Source of the DNA: Leptospira levettii
GTDB lineage: Bacteria; Spirochaetota; Leptospiria; Leptospirales; Leptospiraceae
DNA length: 64,000 nt
Assembly: GCF_002812085.1 (NCBI RefSeq)
Contig: NZ_NPDM01000002.1
Span: 186,001 to 250,000, forward strand
Direction: 5' to 3'
In this document: positions 57,357-64,000 of the stretch, piece after piece
Layout of the letters: each line of letters opens with the position of its first letter
How positions within the stretch are numbered: the first letter of the stretch is position 1
Made by a program: the position numbers and the translations under genes
The notes under the pieces: model-generated
The model's input: only the letters and a program-made list of their open reading frames with translations
What the model was told of the DNA's origin: nothing
Database searches by the model: none

Positions 57357-58823
57357 ATGGCCAATCAAACAATCAGGGATCCAAAAGTTGTCATCATAGG
57401 CGCTGGAATGACAGGAATCCTACTCGCAATTGAATTCAATCGAATCGGAGTGAAAGACATTACTATTTTAGAAAAAAAACATGATTTAGGGGGAACTTGG
57501 AGGGAAAACACATACCCAGGTGTGGCTTGTGATATTCCTGCGCACATGTATACATATAGTTTTGCACCCAATCCTGAATGGAGCCACAGGTTTGCCCATG
57601 GAGATGAAATCCAATCCTATTTCAAACGTGTGAGTGATGAATACAAAATCACACCTCAAATTCATTTTAACGAAGCAGTCACAGAAGCATCTTACCAAAA
57701 CGGAAAGTGGACTACAAAAACCTCAAAAGGAAATACATATGTTTCCGATTTCCTCATCTCAGCCACTGGTATCTTACACCACCCTGCAAAACCTAACATC
57801 CCCGGACTCGAAAGTTTTAAGGGAAACTGTTTTCATACAGCAGAATGGGATCATTCTGTAAATTTAGAAGGAAAACGGATTGGGATCATTGGAACTGGAT
57901 CCACTGCAGCGCAGGTCATTCCTGAGATGATCAAAATTGGGAAAAAAGTTTCGGTTTTCCAAAGGACACCACAGTGGATCGTCAAAGTTCCTGATACAAC
58001 CTACACAGAAAAAGACAAAATAAAATGGAGAAAGGAACCTAACATTCTCAAACGGTTTCATAAATGGTATACATTTGCTGTGGAACAAACTTTTTCCAAA
58101 GCTGTGATTGGTAAAAAAATCCCACATTTGCTCATGAGTTTTTTGTGTAAAAGGAATTTACGAACTTCCATTAAAGATCCTGTTCTTAGAAAAAAACTAA
58201 CTCCAAATTATCGAGTTGGTTGCAAACGTGTGATCGTAAATTCCACATTTTATGATGCCATCCAAAAACCAAATGCTGATTTGGTGACAGAGGGGATTGA
58301 AAAAATCACAGAAAAAGGTGTCATCACAAAGGATGGTAAATTACATGAATTGGATGTACTCATCTTGGCAACGGGATTCCATCCATTTAATTTTATGCGC
58401 CCGATGAACCTAACGGGAGAAAATGGAATTTCAATTGAATCTGTTTGGAAAAAGAAAGTACAAGCTTACCGTTCCCTATTTATACCTCACTTCCCTAATT
58501 TTGTTTTGATGTTAGGACCAAACACTCCAATTGGAAATTTTTCTGTCATCGCCATGAGTGAAGTCCAAACTAAGTATATCATCAAAATCATCGAAGATTG
58601 GAGAAAAGGAAAATTTAATGCCATTGATGCAAAGGAAGAAGCCTTACAACGTTTTGCTGCTTATCTCAAAAAAGGGATGGTTGGCACAGTATGGCTCGGT
58701 GGTTGCCAAAGTTGGTATTTAGATCCAGATGGAGATCCTGCGATGTGGCCTTATACATGGAGTCGTTGGGAAAAAGAAATGAAATCTCCCGATTATAAAG
58801 ATTTTAACCTAACCACTACTTAA
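57357..58823 (+). CDS. Flavin-containing (Baeyer-Villiger-type) monooxygenase
   Basis: 488 residues. FAD-binding Rossmann VVIIGAGMTGILLA (11-24), LGGTWRENTYPGVACDIPAH, the Baeyer-Villiger fingerprint FKGNCFHTAEW (154-164, FxGxxxHxxxW) and the NADPH Rossmann IGIIGTGSTAAQVIPE (175-190). It should oxygenate a ketone or similar compound using FAD and NADPH; substrate unknown. GAGGAAATCAA precedes the ATG. Divergent from the arsR/SRPBCC pair across 342 bp and followed by a terminator. Confidence 0.93.
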   Translation: MANQTIRDPKVVIIGAGMTGILLAIEFNRIGVKDITILEKKHDLGGTWRENTYPGVACDIPAHMYTYSFAPNPEWSHRFAHGDEIQSYFKRVSDEYKITPQIHFNEAVTEASYQNGKWTTKTSKGNTYVSDFLISATGILHHPAKPNIPGLESFKGNCFHTAEWDHSVNLEGKRIGIIGTGSTAAQVIPEMIKIGKKVSVFQRTPQWIVKVPDTTYTEKDKIKWRKEPNILKRFHKWYTFAVEQTFSKAVIGKKIPHLLMSFLCKRNLRTSIKDPVLRKKLTPNYRVGCKRVIVNSTFYDAIQKPNADLVTEGIEKITEKGVITKDGKLHELDVLILATGFHPFNFMRPMNLTGENGISIESVWKKKVQAYRSLFIPHFPNFVLMLGPNTPIGNFSVIAMSEVQTKYIIKIIEDWRKGKFNAIDAKEEALQRFAAYLKKGMVGTVWLGGCQSWYLDPDGDPAMWPYTWSRWEKEMKSPDYKDFNLTTT

Positions 58824-58853
58824 ACTTTTTATAAAATCCTAAACAACATTTTT

Positions 58854-58885
58854 GCCGGTAATTTTTCTGAATTACCGGCTTTTTT
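58854..58885 (+). terminator. Rho-independent terminator after the monooxygenase gene
   Basis: GCCGGTAATT (58854-58863) and AATTACCGGC (58870-58879) form a perfect 10-bp stem with a 6-nt loop, then six Ts. Confidence 0.92.
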
Positions 58886-58891
58886 GAACCA

Positions 58892-59488
58892 TTAATTTTG
58901 GATTGCCTGTAAATTTCCCTCTAAATAACGAAATGATTTCTCCATCACCATTAAGTTAGTGGTTTCGATCATTTTTTCGACGTTAGCAGTACGAAAAAAT
59001 CCATAAATTTCAATGGTTGTTTCCGCCTCTTCTGTTATTGTATTTTTTGCAATGAGTTTTGATCCCTGATAAAGGTTGTAATCCAATTGAACCTTATAAA
59101 AATGATCCCGAATTTGCACTGGCCAATAAAAGGTTAATGGGTAAATGGCAGGCCAAGTCCACCAATAATTGTACGTATTGGAATACAGAGGCGTGATTGT
59201 CACATCAATCGTATAATCTTCGGAAGTGATTTTTGAGTTCAGATCGGGAATTGATACTTTTTGAAATATCCGAGCCGATTTTAAATGGTCGATAAAAACG
59301 GTTCTCCAACTATTCACAAATCGCATTCGATCATGCGTAATTATATCAAATTTACCGATATATAATTGGTTTGGGTATTTTGCAATAGATGAAACTGAAT
59401 CTTGTTTGGAAGGTGGGACTTGTCTGATATCAACTTGGCAAGAAACAAAGATGAGTAAAAATAATAGACTAACGAAGTAATTACGCAT
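58892..59488 (-). CDS. Hypothetical lipoprotein
   Basis: 198 residues from ATG 59488 (AGGA 10 bp upstream); a longer frame to 59524 adds residues before the signal peptide and is rejected. The signal ends IFVSC-QVDIRQ. The mature domain is beta-rich with an aromatic run (NTYNYWWTWPAIYPLTFYW), of unknown family. Convergent with the monooxygenase gene; the terminator lies between. Confidence 0.72.
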   Translation of the reverse strand: MRNYFVSLLFLLIFVSCQVDIRQVPPSKQDSVSSIAKYPNQLYIGKFDIITHDRMRFVNSWRTVFIDHLKSARIFQKVSIPDLNSKITSEDYTIDVTITPLYSNTYNYWWTWPAIYPLTFYWPVQIRDHFYKVQLDYNLYQGSKLIAKNTITEEAETTIEIYGFFRTANVEKMIETTNLMVMEKSFRYLEGNLQAIQN

Positions 59489-59586
59489 ATTGATTGTTAT
59501 TCCTGAGGAACTAACAATTGTCAAGTTTAACTATGATTCTATTTTGATTTTATTCAATGAATCTTCTAGAAAATAACTTTTAGATA

Positions 59587-60330
59587 TCAATTTTCAGATG
59601 AGAAAGAGATGATGAGAAATGGATTTTTGTTCCCATCCAAACTATCTACTATTTTGAATAACGTGTCCCGGTTTACACCTACACAACCTGACGTAGGTTT
59701 GGTTTCACTCCAAGGATGAAGGAAAATCATACTTCCCATACCAGGTAAACTCGGATTTGTATTATGTTCGATGACCACAAAGAGCTCATAAATATCAGAA
59801 TCCCATAAAGAATGGACACCTTTTTCTTTTTTTGAGACTAGTTGATTATAGTGCTTTGAATTTGGATCATCATTCCAAAAGTGAAACTTTCGAATTTGAG
59901 TGTATTCTAATTGACGAATGGTCTTTTTTCTTTTTCCAAGAATTCTTTTGATGGGAAAATACCCTTCGGGTGTAAATCCGTCTCCTTCTCGTTTGCGATT
60001 GGATAGTGTCAGTCCGCTGCGACCAAACCAAACGGGAACTTCTTCGAAATCGGTTTTCCACTCACCTTCCACAAGAGTGAATACGTATAGTTTTCCTTTT
60101 GTTTCCCCTGGTCGTCCGACTATGAGTATCACTTGTTCTGTCTGGAAAAACTTTGGTGGGAAAGTTAAATCCGTTGGATTCCCTTCGGGAAATACATTGA
60201 ATCTGGGCAAAAATAGGAATAAATAGAGAAAAAATCGGGAAATGGGTACAAGTTGGCACGAAAAAATTAGGGAAATGGAGGAATTTCTTTTGCGAAAACT
60301 GGGAAATTGGGTAAGATGGATGAATTCCAA
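59587..60330 (-). CDS. L,D-transpeptidase (YkuD family) with uncertain start
   Basis: About 247 residues if TTG 60330 is used. The catalytic core is clear: HSLWDSDIYELFVVIEHN, IFLHPWSE with His, and SGCVGVNRD with the nucleophile Cys. This family crosslinks peptidoglycan or attaches lipoproteins to it. A signal-like hydrophobic stretch FFLYLFLFLPRFNVF precedes the mature part, but no ATG with a ribosome site exists; a longer frame runs into tRNA-Asn and is spurious. A small frameshift near the signal peptide or a TTG start both remain possible. It begins ~20 bp after the tRNA on the same strand. Confidence 0.75.
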   Translation of the reverse strand: MEFIHLTQFPSFRKRNSSISLIFSCQLVPISRFFLYLFLFLPRFNVFPEGNPTDLTFPPKFFQTEQVILIVGRPGETKGKLYVFTLVEGEWKTDFEEVPVWFGRSGLTLSNRKREGDGFTPEGYFPIKRILGKRKKTIRQLEYTQIRKFHFWNDDPNSKHYNQLVSKKEKGVHSLWDSDIYELFVVIEHNTNPSLPGMGSMIFLHPWSETKPTSGCVGVNRDTLFKIVDSLDGNKNPFLIISFSSEN

Positions 60331-60349
60331 ATGGCGAATCAGAAGATCC

Positions 60350-60423
<74 letters not shown>

Positions 60424-60440
60424 ATCTCGAATCTGTGACC

Positions 60441-60468
60441 ATGCTACGGAGAAAGCCTGCTAGGTCAA
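60441..60468 (-). promoter_or_regulatory. Probable promoter of tRNA-Asn
   Basis: On the minus strand TTGACC (60468-60463) and TAGCAT (60446-60441) are separated by 16 bp, upstream of the tRNA 5' end by 17 bp. The spacing fits a sigma-70-type promoter. Confidence 0.55.
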
Positions 60469-60645
60469 CGAAAAAATTATGTCATAGCGACGAGAAAATT
60501 TGCAAAAATTCTAAAAAATCCGATCCCAAGTCTTGAAAAAATAGATGTTTCCAACTTAAGATTCCTTCATTGTGACATAATCCTCTCCGCTCCTGGTAGA
60601 GGAAAAAATAGAAATTTTATATGTTGTTTGAGATGGGGTTCTTGC

Positions 60646-63600
60646 ATGAAGATTGAGAGGCATTTTACCAAAGGGAACAAGGGTTTATACCCGAATTTGA
60701 CATGGGTTCGTAAGGACTCAAAGATTACGAATACGGACGGGTCGGTTGTGTTTGAAGCAAACGGCGTCGAAGTTCCCGATTTTTGGTCGCAAGTGGCTAC
60801 CGATATCCTCGCACAGAAATACTTCCGCCGCAAAGGTGTTCCGAAGTATCTTAAAAAAGTGGCAGAAAAAGGAATCCCGGAATGGTTACAACGTTCTGTC
60901 CCTGATGATGAGAAACTCGTCGCTCTAAACCCCGAAGACCGTTACGTAGGAGAATCAGATTCCAAACAAGTATTCCACCGTTTGGCGGGATGTTGGACGT
61001 ATTGGGGTTATAAATATGGGTATTTTTCGGATGAAGATAGTGCCCGTGTCTTCTATGAAGAAGTCATCTTTATGCTCGCAAGCCAAATGGCTGCCCCTAA
61101 CTCCCCACAATGGTTCAACACTGGACTCCACTGGGCGTATGGAATTGATGGTAAGTCACAAGGTCATTATTATGTAGATCCAAAATCGGGAAAATTAGTA
61201 AGATCCGCCTCTTCTTATGAACACCCACAACCACATGCATGTTTCATCCAATCTGTGGATGATGATTTAGTGAATGAAGGTGGGATCATGGACCTTTGGG
61301 TCAGAGAAGCTCGCCTCTTTAAATACGGTTCGGGTACAGGAACCAACTTCTCCAACCTTCGTGCTGCCAATGAGTCTCTTTCTGGTGGTGGCAAAAGTTC
61401 TGGTCTTATGTCCTTCCTAAAAATTGGGGACCGTGCTGCTGGTGCTATTAAGTCTGGTGGTACAACTCGCCGTGCGGCAAAGATGGTTTGTCTTGATATG
61501 GACCACCCTGATATCGAAGAATTTATCGATTGGAAAGTCCAAGAAGAGAAAAAAGTGGCTTCCCTCGTCACAGGTTCCATTCTAAACAACCGACTCTTAA
61601 ATGAAATTATGACGGCTTGTGCTTCCGCCAAACAAACACTTGGTGAGGAAAAAGCATATGACCCAACTGCCAACGTCGAACTCAAGAAAGCGATTCAGAA
61701 AGCAAGAAAAGCGTTTGTTCCAGACAACTACATCAAACGAGTGATTGATTTGTCGAGACAAGGATACAAAGACCTACTCTTCGAAGAACTCACAACCGAT
61801 TGGCAATCCGAAGCATACAACACAGTTTCTGGACAAAACTCCAATAACTCCGTACGAATCACTAATGAGTTTATGGAAGCAGTCGAAAAAGACCTCCCCT
61901 TCCACCTTGTGAACCGTACAGAAAAGGAAAAAGCTCGCAAAGAAGGTCGTGAACCAAAAGCGGCAAAAACCTTACGGGCTCGCGACCTATGGGAAAGAAT
62001 TGCAAATGCAGCTTGGAACTCAGCTGACCCAGGAACACAGTACCATAGCACAATCAACGAATGGCATACTTGTCCAGAAGATGGAGAGATCAATGCATCC
62101 AATCCGTGTTCTGAATACATGTTCCTCGACAACACAGCGTGTAACTTGGCTTCTGCGAACCTTGTTAAATTCCTAAAGGAAGATGGATCCTTCGATGTAG
62201 AAGGATATCGTTACCTGAACAAAATCTGGACTATCATCTTAGAGATTTCGGTTCTCATGGCACAGTTCCCATCGAAAGAAATTGCGGAATTGTCTTACAA
62301 ATTTAGAACCTTAGGTCTCGGGTATGCAAACCTTGGTTCCCTACTTATGATCATGGGAATTCCTTATGACTCACAAGAAGCAATGGCTGTGACGGGTGCC
62401 ATTTCTTCCATCATGCACATGACTGCGTATGCAACGTCAGCAGAGATGGCAAAGGAACTCGGACCATTTGCTGGTTACGAAAAAAACAAAGACCACATGT
62501 TGCGTGTGATCCGTAACCACAGACGTGCAGCATATAATGCTCCAAAAGAAGAATATGAAGGACTCACTATCACTCCTGTGGGAATCAACCCTTCTTTCCT
62601 ACCGTCTTATTTACTCGAAGCAGCAAAAGAAGATTCAGATAGAGCATTGGCAATGGGAGAACAATTTGGTTACCGCAATGCGCAAGTAACAGTGATTGCT
62701 CCTACAGGAACGATTGGTCTTGTGATGGATTGTGATACCACTGGAATCGAACCTGACTTCGCTCTTGTGAAATATAAAAAATTGGCTGGTGGTGGTTATT
62801 TCAAAATCATCAACCAATCGGTGCCTGCAGCCCTAAAAAAATTGGGTTATAGCCAAGCAGAACAAGATGCGATTGTGAACTACTGTAAAGGCCATGCAAC
62901 TTTCAATGGAGCCCCTGGTGTTAACACTGCACGTTTGAAAGAAAAAGGATTCACCGAAGATGTATTAGAAAAATTGGAAAAACAACTTCCGTTTGTGTTT
63001 GATATCCAATTTGCTTTCAACAAATTTACATTAGGTGAAGATTTCCTTGCCAAAACCTTGGGAATTGACCCTTCCCTTTACAATTCCATGGGTTTCAATT
63101 TACTCGAAACATTGGGGTTTACTGCAGATGAAATCGCACAAGCAAATGATTATGTTTGCGGAACGATGACCATCGAAAACGCACCATTTATCAAAGAGAA
63201 GGATCTTCCTGTTTTTGATTGTGCAAACAAATGTGGTAAATACGGAAAACGTTTTTTGTCTTATCAATCACACATCCGAATTATGGCAGCGGCTCAACCA
63301 TTCATTTCGGGTGCAATTTCCAAAACAATCAACCTTCCAGAAGAGGCAACCATCGAGGATGTAAAAAATGCATACCTCATGTCCTGGAAAGTAATGATCA
63401 AAGCAAATGCTCTCTACCGAGACGGATCAAAACTTTCACAACCACTTAACTCCGTATTCCAACTGTTAAGTGCTGTGGGAGAAGAGGAAGAAGAACTAAG
63501 CTCTACTTCCGCACCGAAAACGGTAACAGAAGTGGCAGAAAAATTGGTGTATAAATACATTTCGGAAAGAAGGAAACTTCCACACCGACGTGCAGGATAC

Positions 63601-64000
63601 ACTCAAAAAGCGATGGTGGGTGGTCACAAAGTATACCTCCGAACAGGAGAATACGAAGATGGCCAACTCGGTGAAATCTTTATCGATATGCATAAAGAAG
63701 GAGCGGCTTTCCGTTCCCTCATGAATGCGTTTGCGATTGCGGTTTCCCTTGGCTTACAACATGGCGTTCCTTTGGAAGAATTTGTAGAAGCATTTACATT
63801 CTTCAAATTTGAACCAAATGGAATGGTATCTGGTAACCCTCACATCAAAATGTCTACTTCTGTGATTGATTACATCTTTAGAGAACTTGCGATCACTTAT
63901 CTTGGTCGATACGACTTGGCACAAGTATCACCAGAAGACCTAAGAACAGACGAAGTGGGTAGAAAAGCAGAACCAACACGTGATACTGTGGGAAAGCAGG
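60646..64000 (+). CDS. nrdJ: Vitamin B12-dependent (class II) ribonucleotide reductase, 3' truncated by window edge
   Basis: The frame from ATG 60646 is open for 1118 codons to the end of the window, so the C-terminus is missing. Class II features: PHACFIQS with Cys199, [14 protein letters not shown], the active-site NPCSEY with Asn486, Cys488 and Glu490, and [20 protein letters not shown]. It resembles the long (~1200-residue) NrdJ of spirochaetes and other oxygen-indifferent bacteria. It reduces ribonucleotides with adenosylcobalamin. No convincing cobalamin riboswitch is seen in the 222-bp gap before it. Confidence 0.96.
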   Translation, partial: MKIERHFTKGNKGLYPNLTWVRKDSKITNTDGSVVFEANGVEVPDFWSQVATDILAQKYFRRKGVPKYLKKVAEKGIPEWLQRSVPDDEKLVALNPEDRYVGESDSKQVFHRLAGCWTYWGYKYGYFSDEDSARVFYEEVIFMLASQMAAPNSPQWFNTGLHWAYGIDGKSQGHYYVDPKSGKLVRSASSYEHPQPHACFIQSVDDDLVNEGGIMDLWVREARLFKYGSGTGTNFSNLRAANESLSGGGKSSGLMSFLKIGDRAAGAIKSGGTTRRAAKMVCLDMDHPDIEEFIDWKVQEEKKVASLVTGSILNNRLLNEIMTACASAKQTLGEEKAYDPTANVELKKAIQKARKAFVPDNYIKRVIDLSRQGYKDLLFEELTTDWQSEAYNTVSGQNSNNSVRITNEFMEAVEKDLPFHLVNRTEKEKARKEGREPKAAKTLRARDLWERIANAAWNSADPGTQYHSTINEWHTCPEDGEINASNPCSEYMFLDNTACNLASANLVKFLKEDGSFDVEGYRYLNKIWTIILEISVLMAQFPSKEIAELSYKFRTLGLGYANLGSLLMIMGIPYDSQEAMAVTGAISSIMHMTAYATSAEMAKELGPFAGYEKNKDHMLRVIRNHRRAAYNAPKEEYEGLTITPVGINPSFLPSYLLEAAKEDSDRALAMGEQFGYRNAQVTVIAPTGTIGLVMDCDTTGIEPDFALVKYKKLAGGGYFKIINQSVPAALKKLGYSQAEQDAIVNYCKGHATFNGAPGVNTARLKEKGFTEDVLEKLEKQLPFVFDIQFAFNKFTLGEDFLAKTLGIDPSLYNSMGFNLLETLGFTADEIAQANDYVCGTMTIENAPFIKEKDLPVFDCANKCGKYGKRFLSYQSHIRIMAAAQPFISGAISKTINLPEEATIEDVKNAYLMSWKVMIKANALYRDGSKLSQPLNSVFQLLSAVGEEEEELSSTSAPKTVTEVAEKLVYKYISERRKLPHRRAGYTQKAMVGGHKVYLRTGEYEDGQLGEIFIDMHKEGAAFRSLMNAFAIAVSLGLQHGVPLEEFVEAFTFFKFEPNGMVSGNPHIKMSTSVIDYIFRELAITYLGRYDLAQVSPEDLRTDEVGRKAEPTRDTVGKQ

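Noticed and set aside
60424..60645. Possible cobalamin riboswitch before nrdJ
   Set aside because: No B12-box-like segment or suitable fold was recognised, and the gap also has to hold the tRNA promoter.

Overview
The window looks like a piece of a Leptospira chromosome, most likely from the environmental/saprophytic side of the genus. It is AT-rich, uses many TTG and GTG starts, and its lipoproteins have relaxed spirochaete lipoboxes (e.g. VLHC, FQSC, LINC, FVTC). It combines an LptD-type outer-membrane assembly protein, a B12-dependent ribonucleotide reductase, a three-subunit succinate dehydrogenase and many signalling proteins. The genus call rests on gene-family recognition, not on a database search.

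Layout. 1-10.5 kb: signalling and envelope genes. These are a PP2C phosphatase with HAMP domain (cut by the left edge), a TPR protein, a STAS protein, a PAS/GGDEF/EAL protein, an M48 protease lipoprotein, a MORN-repeat lipoprotein, a UvrD/Rep helicase and a receiver/histidine-kinase hybrid. 10.6-19.3 kb: a tightly packed plus-strand run lptD - polyprenyl glycosylphosphotransferase - gatC - gatA - hisF - sodium:solute symporter. 19.3-24.4 kb: an overlapping minus-strand run folD - acetylxylan-esterase-like hydrolase - cysS - rlmB-like methyltransferase - lipase lipoprotein. 24.4-31.2 kb: asnS, a hypothetical protein, a secreted FlgT/LPP20-like protein, a DinG-like helicase and a sodium:neurotransmitter-symporter-type transporter with a 38-residue MetS-like small subunit. 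31.2-35.4 kb: a double-HTH regulator with an elaborate inverted-repeat region, a parvulin-like lipoprotein, a second STAS protein and a dolichol-kinase-like protein. 34.8-42.1 kb: minus-strand housekeeping genes, namely a lipoprotein, DUF4416, pmbA, tldD, a YheT-like hydrolase, clpP, an FtsB-like protein and eno. 42.2-47 kb: lepA, a divergent PLP enzyme, a family-2 glycosyltransferase and a secreted protein, closed by a strong terminator. 47-50.4 kb: sdhCAB on the minus strand. 50.6-54.7 kb: a lipoprotein, a SulP-carbonic anhydrase fusion, DoxX and another lipoprotein. 54.76-56.07 kb: a complete IS481-type insertion sequence with ~40-bp inverted repeats and a candidate 5-bp target duplication. 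56.2-58.9 kb: an SRPBCC/ArsR pair with a perfect 14-bp palindromic operator candidate and a Baeyer-Villiger-type monooxygenase. 58.9-64 kb: a lipoprotein, an L,D-transpeptidase, tRNA-Asn and the first 1118 codons of nrdJ, which runs off the right edge.

How the genes fit together. Most of the window is ordinary core chromosome: envelope assembly (LptD, parvulin lipoprotein, L,D-transpeptidase, M48), translation (GatCA, AsnRS, CysRS, RlmB, LepA, tRNA-Asn), proteolysis (ClpP, TldD/PmbA) and central metabolism (Eno, Sdh, FolD, HisF, NrdJ). The insertion sequence and the neighbouring ArsR/SRPBCC/monooxygenase block are the most accessory-looking part. I did not find an obvious new defence or mobile system. 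The best unexplained signals are signalling and enzyme proteins whose key residues are replaced (receiver/pseudokinase hybrid, GGDEF-degenerate EAL protein, DinG lacking one Fe-S cysteine, esterase lacking the usual His), the double-HTH gene with its phased box array, and the two-membrane-segment FtsB-like protein.
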